A DNA stretch of 64,000 nucleotides. It comes from Streptomyces poonensis. Lineage in GTDB: Bacteria > Actinomycetota > Actinomycetes > Streptomycetales > Streptomycetaceae. The DNA is taken from contig NZ_BMVW01000011.1 of the NCBI RefSeq assembly GCF_014650915.1, forward strand, positions 62,001-126,000, in the 5' to 3' direction. Shown here one piece after another: positions 54,130-61,622 of this stretch. The translations under genes were made by a program, and so were the position numbers. Within the stretch, counting starts at the first letter, position 1, and every line of letters begins with the position of its first letter. The notes beneath the pieces are model-generated. The model made no database searches and was not told the DNA's origin. It saw nothing but the letters and a program-made list of their open reading frames with translations.

Positions 54130-54413
54130 GCGTCCACCTCCGCCCGTGAACGCACCCGCACGGCGGCGATCAGGCAGACCGGCGAGGCAGGGTCGTCAGG
54201 TATGTCGCTGTCCTCGGTCCACGCCCACTGAGCGCCCGGCACCGGGCCGAAGTCGAGCGCGGTGAGCGCGTTCACGCGTTCCGTGAACGTGGGCACCGGC
54301 GCCGTGCGGCCGAAGTCGTACTCCGGCCACGGATCGACGGTGTTCAGCAGCACCACGTACAGGCGCCACCGGCCGCGGTGCATCGACATCTGCGCGGTGA
54401 ACTCGGTCGCCAT
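54126..54413 (-). CDS. Small AICE protein of unknown function
   Basis: A 95-residue acidic protein: MATEFTAQMSMHRGRWRLYV followed by a beta-rich stretch and SPVCLIAAVRVRSRAEVDA. No membrane segment and no motif recognised. Its ATG overlaps the stop of the Pycsar-like gene (TGATG) and its stop overlaps the DUF2637 start, so it is translated within the transfer operon. Confidence 0.7.
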   Translation of the reverse strand: MATEFTAQMSMHRGRWRLYVVLLNTVDPWPEYDFGRTAPVPTFTERVNALTALDFGPVPGAQWAWTEDSDIPDDPASPVCLIAAVRVRSRAEVDA

Positions 54414-54859
54414 CAGGCCGCACCTCCCAGCGCGAGCAGCACCGCGAGGATGAGCAGGGCACCGCCCGCGCAGGTGAGATCGACCGCGCGGCGCAGGGTG
54501 GTGAACTTGGCTACCGCGAGCCGGGAGAGTCCGGCGATGTCGGCGGCCAGGCTCCCGGCCATGGCGTCGGTGATCTCCTCGGCGGTGAGGGTGGCCCACA
54601 GAGGGAAGCCGTGCCGGCCGCGCAGGTTCGGCCGCACCGACCGCAGCAGCAGCCCGGCCGCCGCGACCAGCAGCGCCATCCCGCACCCGCCCGCGATGTA
54701 GGCGGGAAGGTTCAAGGGTGCGTCCTTGGCGACCGTCCAGGCACCCGCCAGCACCGCGCCGACGAACGCCAGCAGCAGCCCGGTCTTGGTGTCGGTCCGC
54801 GCGATCTCTGCCTTCACCTCGGCGTGCGCGGTCATCAGGTCCCGGTCGGTGGCGCTCAT
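54413..54859 (-). CDS. Pycsar-effector-like transmembrane protein (PycTM family)
   Basis: A 148-residue protein. ARTDTKTGLLLAFVGAVLAG opens a two-helix N-terminal hairpin characteristic of the PycTM domain, and a third hydrophobic helix closes the C-terminus (GGALLILAVLLALGG). In Pycsar anti-phage defence such effectors disrupt the membrane when a cyclase makes cCMP or cUMP. No nucleotidyl cyclase gene is visible in the window, so here it may have a transfer-related or entry-exclusion role instead. It overlaps both neighbours by a few bases. Confidence 0.75.
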   Translation of the reverse strand: MSATDRDLMTAHAEVKAEIARTDTKTGLLLAFVGAVLAGAWTVAKDAPLNLPAYIAGGCGMALLVAAAGLLLRSVRPNLRGRHGFPLWATLTAEEITDAMAGSLAADIAGLSRLAVAKFTTLRRAVDLTCAGGALLILAVLLALGGAA

Positions 54860-55125
54860 GCAGCACCCCCGCGCTGGCTCGTGCCGGTGGTGCGGTTGAT
54901 CAGTGCGACCCGCGCGGCCAGCGCCCGGCGGCGGGCTCGGCGGATGCGGCGCGCGTCCACCTCGTTCGGGGTGCGGTCCAGGGTGGCGATCTGAGCGTCC
55001 AGCAGCTCGACATTCGCGAGTATCGCGGGCATCTCCCGCTCGATCGCGTCCAGCTCCGCGTCCGTCGGCTCCATGTAGTCGGCGAACGCGGTAACGGCGT
55101 CCTGAACAGTGACGATGTGGTCCAT
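54856..55125 (-). CDS. DUF6284-like small protein, first gene of the transfer operon
   Basis: An 89-residue helical protein (MDHIVTVQDAVTAFADYMEP, then LDAIEREMPAILANVELLDA and a basic RRIRRARRRALAARVAL stretch) that I associate with the plasmid-borne DUF6284 family. Function unknown. It is the promoter-proximal gene of the leftward transfer operon; its stop overlaps the next start (ATGA). Confidence 0.8.
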   Translation of the reverse strand: MDHIVTVQDAVTAFADYMEPTDAELDAIEREMPAILANVELLDAQIATLDRTPNEVDARRIRRARRRALAARVALINRTTGTSQRGGAA

Positions 55126-55581
55126 GGGTCGTGGTCTCCCTAGCAGGTGAAACGGCCCGAACAGCGGCTCCCGGGGTGCCACCCGGGAGCCGCGCGCCGT
55201 TGAAGTCGGGACATCCGGCTCCCCTCGGCGCCGCTCGTACGAGACGAGCGGCGGAGGCAACCGGCCGCAGCATCGCTGCGGAGGTTGGGTTGCGCTGTAC
55301 CTCACGCGGGGTGAGCCCGCGTGGCCGCCTACTTGGCCGAGGAGAGGCGGCGTGATCCCCATTCAGTTGTCAAAGGACCGACGCTTCCTTCGTACTCACC
55401 CCTGCGGGGGCTTTCCTCCGGGCGCATTCGTGCTGGTCAAGCAGCCACGGCTCACCCGACTTCGTCTTGCCTAGGGGGGCTTGCCGTCTTGCCTGATAGG
55501 TGCCGTAGGCAAACCCATGGCTGCGCGCAACCCCCTCTGGCGATAGAGTCGATAGGGCCCCTAGGCAACGATGGGAGAGTC
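55126..55581. promoter_or_regulatory. Divergent control region with two leader hairpins and TTGCCTA operators
   Basis: The 456 bp between the leftward transfer operon and the rightward HTH gene. Hairpins lie at 55164-55193 (12-bp stem) and 55229-55253 (10-bp stem) in the transfer-operon leader. Near the HTH gene are four TTGCCT half-sites: forward at 55467 and 55489, reversed at 55506-55512 and 55560-55568. They form nested inverted pairs, as expected of operators for a dimeric regulator; the HTH protein next door is the obvious candidate. Confidence 0.65.
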
Positions 55582-56427
55582 GTGAACGACGACATGGAAA
55601 AGGTCTCCGGGATCACGGACCCCGTTGACCGCGCCAAATCGGCGATCGACCTGATGGCGCGCTACCAGAGGCACGTGAATGAGCTGTCCCGCGTCCGCCG
55701 GGAAGCGATCGAAGAGGCTCAGGCATCGGGCTTGACCCAGGCCGAGATCGCGAAGCGCCTCGGCGTCAGCCGCGGCCGGGTCGGCCAACTCGCATCCGCC
55801 GGCCCCCCGCCGGAGCGGGCGTTCTTCGGCACGGATCTGGTGACGGTGTCGCTCGGCGGTAAGTACGAAGCAGGCAAGGGGCCCGACCAGCACCCCAGCG
55901 AAGTAGTCACCCGCGAGGACCTGAACAACTTCGAGCACCTGCGCAAGATGCTGGGCGGCATGAAGCTGGACGCTCAGTACGAGGTGATCCCGACAACCGG
56001 CATCGTCAACCTCAACCGGGACAATCACGTCGTCATCTGTGGTCCCCGCCTGTCCCCGATCGTGGCGCAGGTGCTCGAAGGTGACGACAACCTTCGGTTT
56101 GCCAAGGACCGGGCGTGGCACCTGGTGGATCAGGTGGCCGGGAAGGAGTACCGGTCACCCATGGACGAGGACGGATCGGCCGGTGACGTCGGCTACCTGG
56201 GACGTCTCCCCCGCCTGGACGGGAAAGGAACGTTCCTCTACATCGCCGGCATCCATGCGATCGGGGCGAACGGAGTCGTGCACTACCTGGAGAACAACCT
56301 GGCAGACCTCTACAGGGAGGTACGGACCCGCCGCTTCTCGACCCTAATCTCCTGCCGTTACAACTCGGAGACGCTCGAAGTGCTGGAGAGTCGACGCGTC
56401 ACTCCCCTATACCGACACGAGGGCTGA
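55582..56427 (+). CDS. HTH protein with conserved C-terminal domain of unknown function
   Basis: A 281-residue protein. Residues ~10-75 form a sigma-factor-like helix-turn-helix (VRREAIEEAQASGLTQAEIA, then KRLGVSRGRVGQLASAGPPP). The C-terminal ~170 residues have a pattern I know from many actinobacterial proteins: VVICGPRLSPIVAQVLEGD, RSPMDED, YLGRLPRLDGKGTFLYIAG and HAIGANGVVHYLE; it looks like an alpha/beta sensor domain. The next gene, a PP2C-like protein, begins four bases after its stop. GTG 55582 follows GGGAGAG. It may repress its own promoter through the TTGCCTA sites. Confidence 0.8.
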   Translation: MNDDMEKVSGITDPVDRAKSAIDLMARYQRHVNELSRVRREAIEEAQASGLTQAEIAKRLGVSRGRVGQLASAGPPPERAFFGTDLVTVSLGGKYEAGKGPDQHPSEVVTREDLNNFEHLRKMLGGMKLDAQYEVIPTTGIVNLNRDNHVVICGPRLSPIVAQVLEGDDNLRFAKDRAWHLVDQVAGKEYRSPMDEDGSAGDVGYLGRLPRLDGKGTFLYIAGIHAIGANGVVHYLENNLADLYREVRTRRFSTLISCRYNSETLEVLESRRVTPLYRHEG

Positions 56428-56431
56428 GAGC

Positions 56432-57238
56432 ATGCGCGTCGCCATAGACACCCAACCCGGCGGAGCCGCTCCTAACGAAGACTGGGTGGCCGGCACACCG
56501 ACGCTCGCCATCGTGCTGGACGGACTCAGCACGGCGGGTCTCGACACGGGATGCCGCCACGGCGTCCCGTGGTATGTGACCCAGCTCGGCAGTCAACTCG
56601 TTGCTGCGCTGGCAAACCCGAGTGCCTCACTCTCGGAAGGCTTGGCGGATGCCCTTGAACAGGTGGCGGCGCTGCACTCCGAGTGCGATCTGAACAACCC
56701 CGGAACACCCTCCGCAACAGTAGCGATCCTTCGGCAGCGGGAAGCATTCTTCGATCACCTGGTTTTGGCGGACTCCCCCATCGTCCTTGAAGGACATGGA
56801 GGCTTCTCCGTACTCACCGATCTACGCGTGGATGACGTTCTCCCCGATCTGCGCGCCGAAGTCGAGCAACACGAGACCCACACGCCAGAACACAAAAAAG
56901 CGCTGCGGCGATTCGTGACCGCGCAACGGCAGACCCGCAACACACCGACCGGATATTGGGTGGCGGCCTCCCGTCCGGACGCGGCAGAGCACGCGCTAGT
57001 GGGCAGTACTCCCGCCGAAGACGTACATTCCGCAGCAGTCCTGTCGGACGGCACCTCGCGTCTCGTCACGGAGTACTCCATGGCGACGTGGCACGAAGTC
57101 TTTACGATGCTCCGGACTGGGGGACCACGCGAGCTGATCAATACCGTGCGGAAGGTAGAGGCCACAGACCCGACGGGGCGACGGTGGCCTCGCTACAAAT
57201 CCGGCGACGACGCCTCCGTTGCCTTCTGTCAGTGGTGA
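56432..57238 (+). CDS. PP2C-like phosphatase-domain protein partnered with the HTH protein
   Basis: A 268-residue protein with the metal-binding layout of PPM phosphatases: PNEDW (~15), LAIVLDGLSTAG (~29), TPSATVAILRQ (~89), LADSPIVL (~111) and a final GDDASVAF (~259). The active-site Asp residues are present, although DGLSTAG replaces the usual DGMGGH. Starting four bases after the HTH gene, it is surely co-translated. It could dephosphorylate the HTH protein or signal to it; the target is unknown. The pair is the leading candidate for an undescribed system here. Confidence 0.8.
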   Translation: MRVAIDTQPGGAAPNEDWVAGTPTLAIVLDGLSTAGLDTGCRHGVPWYVTQLGSQLVAALANPSASLSEGLADALEQVAALHSECDLNNPGTPSATVAILRQREAFFDHLVLADSPIVLEGHGGFSVLTDLRVDDVLPDLRAEVEQHETHTPEHKKALRRFVTAQRQTRNTPTGYWVAASRPDAAEHALVGSTPAEDVHSAAVLSDGTSRLVTEYSMATWHEVFTMLRTGGPRELINTVRKVEATDPTGRRWPRYKSGDDASVAFCQW

Positions 57239-57389
57239 TACCCGTTCGTTAGTGACGGTCGATCCGCCTCGTTCCGTCTCACTCACCCCCGCCCGAAACT
57301 GCCCACAGCGGTTCATGTAGCGGGGGTTTAATACGGCAGGTTACGCGCTCGCGCGCCGTAACGCCCCTTACGGTCATCACTGCGAGGAC

Positions 57390-57983
57390 TCACGGAGCCG
57401 GAAGGCAATTACGGGCTCCCAACTTTCTCAAGCTTTCATTGATTCTCTGCGACTGTCGATCTGCCTCCTTCGCCAGCGCATCGAACTCGGTCAGCGCGTC
57501 ATTCGGGCTCGTCATGTCAACACTGCGCAACACCTCAGCCACCCTGTATATTTTGTGGCTCAGCGACCATAGTTCATCGGAAACTTCTTTTGTCTCATCG
57601 GCCCTAGAGTTAGGTGTGCGAATTTCACTGAGATCCGCCGCCTGCATATTAACTAGCCCGGCCATGTCATAGAAGGAGTTACCGGCGAAGATATAGTCGC
57701 TTCGAGTGGCAATTCCTTGCATGTTCGCCAAGCCTAGTCGTTCTAGAGCATCATCCTTGTCTCGTTCGGATTTTTCTATGCCACCTTGTGTCTTCGCGCA
57801 GACGGCGTTCGCCTCCTTGCCCCAATCCTGAATCGTGTATGACGGTTCCGGCCATATCTGGATCACTCCGATAATGACACCGGTGACTGCTGCTGCCGCT
57901 CCGACAATCTCCAGAATGCGCCGCCGAGAGATACCGCTGCCGCTCCCAGGCGGCGACCCTTCGTCACTCGAGTCGTCAACCAT
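57390..57983 (-). CDS. Single-pass membrane protein of unknown function
   Basis: A 197-residue protein: an acidic N-terminus, ISRRRILEIVGAAAAVTGVI as a single transmembrane helix at ~20-42, then a ~150-residue helical extracellular or periplasmic-side domain with two Cys (NAVCAKTQG and the near-terminal ARNCLPAP). Codon use is much lower in GC than the core genes, suggesting recent acquisition. No family recognised. It sits with the TRADD-N-type gene in the cargo end of the element. Confidence 0.65.
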   Translation of the reverse strand: MVDDSSDEGSPPGSGSGISRRRILEIVGAAAAVTGVIIGVIQIWPEPSYTIQDWGKEANAVCAKTQGGIEKSERDKDDALERLGLANMQGIATRSDYIFAGNSFYDMAGLVNMQAADLSEIRTPNSRADETKEVSDELWSLSHKIYRVAEVLRSVDMTSPNDALTEFDALAKEADRQSQRINESLRKLGARNCLPAP

Positions 57984-58877
57984 TATATTCCCCCGTGATC
58001 TTCAATCCTTCTGAGCGAGCATTTAGGTCCGGAACGTCTTGCTGTCCATCCAGAAGCTCGACCCGATGCATCATTTAAGCACTGGACGCACGCCGCGAGA
58101 ATGGAATCAAGCGCACCTCGTCTGATATCGGTGACCCTTTAACGAGTGACGGCTACTGCAACGGCCGTACCCGTGCACAGGTCTCCGCCTAATCGGCGCA
58201 CAGTAACCGTCCCATGGTGGACAAGCCGTCACCTGACTGTACTCAGTCGGTAGAGCACCCGGTTCGGGACCGCCTTGAAGTCGAACACGAGTTAGTTGGG
58301 TCACTAAGGGCCATCATGGAAGCCATTGGATTTCCTTGTTGCCCAACCTCTTCAGTTCGGACCAGTCGCCACTTCTGAAGAATTGACAGAACCATCTCGC
58401 TGTAGACCTCTGGGGTATCCCAGTATCTACTTGCGATGCTTTATTACCGCTGATTACAGTGCTACGTAGCCAAGTTGAGACCTGGTTGCTGGCTTGCATC
58501 CCGAAGCGCCTCGACGAATCAAGCCAAGTCCAGGGCGCCCCTCTTCCGCCCGCCGCACGGCTAAGGACAGGTTTGACTACCTGAGGGTGGCGAGCAGCAT
58601 GCCATCGGGCGGTTCCACGCTCTCGTCTCAGCGCCGCTCCTTGTCCTGGTCTCTGTCCACTGCACTGACGGCCGCCACCGTTCGCCGCCGTACACCCACC
58701 CCGTCTGACCTGCCCCGCGAACCCTTACGAACGCCCCCGAACGGCCACGCGAACAGTTGGAAAGCGGGCTGGGTGCAACCTCTCATAGGAGAGTTGGTGG
58801 GCAGCGCCAGCGCGTTCGTGGTGAGCCGAGAGCTGTGCTGCAGTTGCCAGAGGTGGCGGGGAGGTCCGGTGAACGGT
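57984..58877. other. Low-GC, gene-poor stretch with a tRNA-like relic
   Basis: Nearly 900 bp of unusually AT-rich DNA for this genome. At 58240-58272 the text ACTCAGTCGGTAGAGCACCC plus GGTTCGGGACCG resembles the D arm and anticodon arm (CGG) of a tRNA, but no T arm follows. A long plus-strand frame at 58494-59033 has no coding character and covers the end of the next gene. Otherwise nothing is recognised; it appears to be decayed element DNA. Confidence 0.45.
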
Positions 58878-59720
58878 TCACGGATGCCGGGACGCCCGCA
58901 TGCTCGTCAAATCCACGCCGTTTGGTTGCATACCCATCTGCCCTGTGTCGGCCGGCCCGGCCGCGATGGCCTGAACCAGCGCAGTCACTGCCTCAGCCTG
59001 TTGCTCTTCACTCAGTCGGCCATGTGCGAGTAGCCGTTCGGCGGCCAGATACCGGGAGAACTCCAGTGGCTGATCGAAATAGGCCTCAAGGTGCTCCGCT
59101 GCGCTTTCTTGAGACCGCACGAAAGTCTTGCTCACAAATCCAGCCAAGGCCGCCGACACCCCACCGAGTGCTCCCGCTACGATCGCCCCGGCCGTCGTAC
59201 TTGCATTCATCGACAAGATAACGAACGCGATCAAGAGAGTGAATCCGGTAACCATGGCCATCTGCGCGCTGGCGAACGATCGTTTCGCCTGGTGAGTGAC
59301 TATTTCGTGGTAGTAGTCCAACCTTCGATGTGTAAGTGCCCACAAGCTTGCCAAGGCGAGATCGCGAGTATCATCCGCTCGGTCTCGAGCCTCAGCACCC
59401 GCAGCGTCGGTCTGTATAAGTGCATTCTCAAGCCCGCGCTCAGCATCCCGGACGCGCTCACGGCCCTGTTCGAGCTGCCTTCTACTTCTCGGAGATACGA
59501 GAAAAACTGCGGCGTTACCTAACGTGATCAGGACGCCAAACGTTATCCAGGCCCACGCATGCTCCGATTCGAGACGACTTCCGATACCCCACCAAAGTAA
59601 CCCATAGATGGACGTAAGTGACGCCGTCACCAGGATGGGGCGTATCCAACGGTCTCGGCTACGATCTCGCTGCGGACGCTCTGAGGCCGTAGGAATCCTC
59701 GCTTGCGCTTCATCCCCCAT
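58878..59720 (-). CDS. TRADD-N-associated membrane-domain protein
   Basis: A 280-residue protein. Two N-terminal transmembrane helices (~28-75) precede a coiled coil (SRRQLEQGRERVRDAERGLE), then HRRLDYYHEIVTHQAKRSF, two more membrane helices (AMVTGFTLLIAFVILSM and GAIVAGALGGVSAALAGFVS), FVRSQESAAEHLEAYFDQP and a helical tail. The central block matches, by my recollection, the two-TM domain that accompanies TRADD-N death-like domains in predicted bacterial conflict systems. Codon use is low in GC. Start ATG 59720 is taken as the best available. It lies 285 bp inside attR, a usual cargo position. Confidence 0.72.
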   Translation of the reverse strand: MGDEAQARIPTASERPQRDRSRDRWIRPILVTASLTSIYGLLWWGIGSRLESEHAWAWITFGVLITLGNAAVFLVSPRSRRQLEQGRERVRDAERGLENALIQTDAAGAEARDRADDTRDLALASLWALTHRRLDYYHEIVTHQAKRSFASAQMAMVTGFTLLIAFVILSMNASTTAGAIVAGALGGVSAALAGFVSKTFVRSQESAAEHLEAYFDQPLEFSRYLAAERLLAHGRLSEEQQAEAVTALVQAIAAGPADTGQMGMQPNGVDLTSMRASRHP

Positions 59721-60004
59721 AACCAAGCAGGATGCTCCCCCTTGAGAAGCGCCGCCAGTCCTCTGGCACACCGCCTCCGCCGCGTGACATCCCACGACGC
59801 ACGGGAGGCTGTGAAGGCTGCTCAGGGCCCACGAGCAGACGACCGGACCCGGTCAGACCGTTCGGTGGCTTCGTCATCCAGGCGCCGGCGTCGCTGTCGG
59901 GGCTATGGGGGTAGTTGGCCATCCTCCGGCCAGAAAGGTGGACTCGGATGCGTGCGTACGCGAGAAAGGCGAGGTCAACGGGCGCTCCAGGGGCGACCAA
60001 CGGC

Positions 60005-60062
60005 CGGTCTTGAAAACCGTCGTGGCGCGAGTCACCGTGGGTTCAAATCCCACACCCACCGC
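60005..60062. other. attR: attR of the AICE
   Basis: 58 bp matching tRNA-Ser 42588-42645 with one change (ttcaaat instead of ttcgaat). It marks the right end of the element. Confidence 0.92.
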
Positions 60063-60069
60063 GCGGTGA

Positions 60070-60104
60070 ACGGCCTCTGACCAGGTGACATGGTCGGGGG
60101 CCGT
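60070..60104. terminator. Hairpin next to attR
   Basis: An imperfect 14-bp stem (ACGGCCTCTGACCA and its near-complement). It closely resembles the hairpin at 60551-60585, and both follow att sequences by about the same distance, so this is probably a duplicated copy of the terminator that once followed tRNA-Ser. Confidence 0.7.
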
Positions 60105-60191
60105 CGCTGTGTCCGCTCCCCGTGAGCGACCGGTGTTCCCCGTGGTTCCCCGCTCGAACGGGCACGCGAGGGGCACGACTATGCTCCGCCC

Positions 60192-60493
60192 ATGCGCTAC
60201 CTGGCATAGCAGTTCGCGATCGGCGCCCTGCGGCGTGGCCAAGGGATTGAGCAGTTCCTCGGGCCAGCGACGACAGCTCAGGGCCGTGGCATCAAGTGGG
60301 CCGGGATCGAGCCCACCCGACGTGGGTACGTGGTCACGCTGCACGTACAGGAAGACGTTGGCGATGAAAAGTTCTGCGACCTCCTGGAGTTTCCGCCGCT
60401 GGACCCCGATGACGAGTTCGGGCAGGACCTCGTGATCACCGATGACGAGCACATCGCGCTAGAAGGCTCACCGGTGGTGAGGAGTCGGCTAGT
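60192..60493 (+). pseudogene. Broken small gene, possible immunity-type protein
   Basis: A frame with good coding character begins ATG CGC TAC CTG GCA and hits a TAG at codon 6 (60207), then stays open for ~95 codons (QFAIGALRRGQGIEQFLG, then GYVVTLHVQEDVGDEKFCDL and DPDDEFGQDLVITDDEH) until it runs into the att remnant. The acidic, compact character resembles small immunity proteins of polymorphic-toxin loci, but that is only an impression. Either the gene is dead or translation restarts at GTG 60330. Confidence 0.5.
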
Positions 60494-60542
60494 GAAACCG
60501 TCGTGGCGCGAGTCACCGTGGGTCGAATCCCCCACCCACCGC
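60494..60542. other. Second, decayed att remnant
   Basis: Repeats the tRNA-Ser 3' half again, with small deletions and an insertion (GTGGGT-CGAATCCC-CCACCC). With attR at 60005 and the tRNA itself, this is the third copy of the attachment core. Confidence 0.85.
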
Positions 60543-60550
60543 GCACGTCA

Positions 60551-60585
60551 ACGGCCCCTGACCAGGTGCAATGGTCAGGGGCCGT
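60551..60585. terminator. Perfect 14-bp hairpin after the att remnant
   Basis: ACGGCCCCTGACCA, loop ggtgcaa, and its exact complement. It is probably the native terminator that originally followed tRNA-Ser. Confidence 0.8.
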
Positions 60586-60681
60586 CGTATTGCGAGGTGC
60601 CCGCTCGGCACCCGTATCCACCGCAGTTCCCCGGCGGGTCGGGCATGGATGGGGCACGACCTTCTGCTCGGGATCGGTGGC

Positions 60682-61020
60682 TCAGCTCTCCGGGTCGTAC
60701 ATGATCTCGCGCACCTCCTGTGCGCAGCGGCACGCCTCGGCGATCTTCGCAGCCCACATCAGCGCGTCCTCGCGTGACGGGACCTCGATGATCGAGAAGC
60801 CGCCGACGACCGCCTTGGTCTCGGGGAACGGTCCGTCCGTGACCGTGCCGTCGGTGGCCACGATGCTCGCCTGCTGACGGTCCACTCCGGCGCCGAAGAT
60901 CCAGACACCTGCGTCCTTGGCCTCCTGGACCACCCGGTGGGATGCCTCGCCGACCGCCGGGAGGTCCTCCTCGGGGAAGTTCATCGATCCGTCGTCGAAC
61001 GAGATCAGGTACCGCGCCAT
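60682..61020 (-). CDS. YCII-related protein
   Basis: A 112-residue ferredoxin-like-fold protein: MARYLISFDDGSMNF, AVGEASHRVVQEAKDAGVWI, and TDGPFPETKAVVGGFSIIEV are typical of the YciI/DGPF family, which often occurs with ECF sigma factors in actinobacteria. Biochemical function is unknown; related domains may be catalytic through a His/Asp pair. No sigma factor is adjacent in the same operon, though one starts at 63502. Confidence 0.88.
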   Translation of the reverse strand: MARYLISFDDGSMNFPEEDLPAVGEASHRVVQEAKDAGVWIFGAGVDRQQASIVATDGTVTDGPFPETKAVVGGFSIIEVPSREDALMWAAKIAEACRCAQEVREIMYDPES

Positions 61021-61234
61021 CGTGTTCGCCTCCTTGCTCAGCGACCACCTGGCCGCCTGGTCGCTGCTCCCGGTCGTACGGACTGTGTCAGCTTCTCATC
61101 GGTCGTCTCGCCCCGCTTCAACGAGAGGTCGGCGGGGGGACTTTGGCCGCGAGCTGCTCCGGGGCGAGTGATCACGGCCCCGTATGCTTCCGGCGCGTCG
61201 GGCAGTCTGTGGACCCGGCGACGTGCCGGTCACC

Positions 61235-61385
61235 GATCAACTCGCTGATCGTTCCCGAGCTCGGTGACAAAGAGCTGTCCAGCCTCCGGCCGAACACGGT
61301 CGCCGAGTGGGTCGGCGGGGTGAGGACCAGGGGGCTGAGCGCTCTCGGATACGGCAGGCGTACCGGGTCCTGTCGCAGGTCGGGG
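61235..61385 (+). pseudogene. Frameshifted tyrosine-integrase relic
   Basis: One frame reads INSLIVPELGDKELSSLRPN followed by TVAEWVGG, the SAM-like core-binding domain of tyrosine recombinases. A few bases later the adjacent frame continues with RIRQAYRVLSQV, the expected next helix. The rest is missing. The relic runs opposite to the intact int and differs from it, so it belongs to a different, older element. The surrounding 600 bp (61021-61622) have no other gene. Confidence 0.7.
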
Positions 61386-61470
61386 CGGACACCTGGCTCA
61401 GCGGATCGGGCACCGATGGTGGCGACTCTTCGAGCGTCCCTTCGGACTGACCATCGATCCGCTCAGCTCA

Positions 61471-61502
61471 CGGCCCCTGACCGTGCACGCGGTCAGGAGC
61501 CG
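61471..61502. terminator. Third copy of the CGGCCCCTGACC-type hairpin
   Basis: CGGCCCCTGACCG, a 6-base loop and its complement with one mismatch; related to the hairpins at 60070 and 60551. Confidence 0.55.
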
Positions 61503-61622
61503 CGGTGTGTCTTCGTAGACACGCGGACCTCGCCGGAGGGCGGCGCTGCTCGATATCGCCAGATCTGACCTTGCGGCCTCGTGAAGCTTGTGCGATCGGC
61601 GCGAGATCGGACGGTAGGTGCT

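Larger units (their letters stand above)
42560..60062. mobile_element. Actinomycete integrative and conjugative element (AICE) in tRNA-Ser
   Basis: The element lies between the tRNA gene and a 58-bp direct repeat of its 3' half (42588-42645 versus 60005-60062, one mismatch). It encodes a tyrosine integrase and excisionase-like protein, a replication module, a TraB/FtsK translocase with Spd-like proteins, small regulators and cargo. This is the pSAM2/SLP1 type of element, which moves double-stranded DNA with a single septal translocase. Most genes from 43895 to 55125 run leftward; the cargo arm runs the other way up to 57238. No obvious break is seen in the core genes, so it may still be functional. 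Confidence 0.93.

Noticed and set aside
58240..58272. Functional tRNA gene in the element
   Set aside because: There is no T arm or matching acceptor stem, and the anticodon stem has mismatches; listed only as a relic.
58494..59033. 179-codon plus-strand frame in the AICE cargo region
   Set aside because: It overlaps the end of the minus-strand TRADD-N-type gene, has no codon bias and no domain-like pattern.
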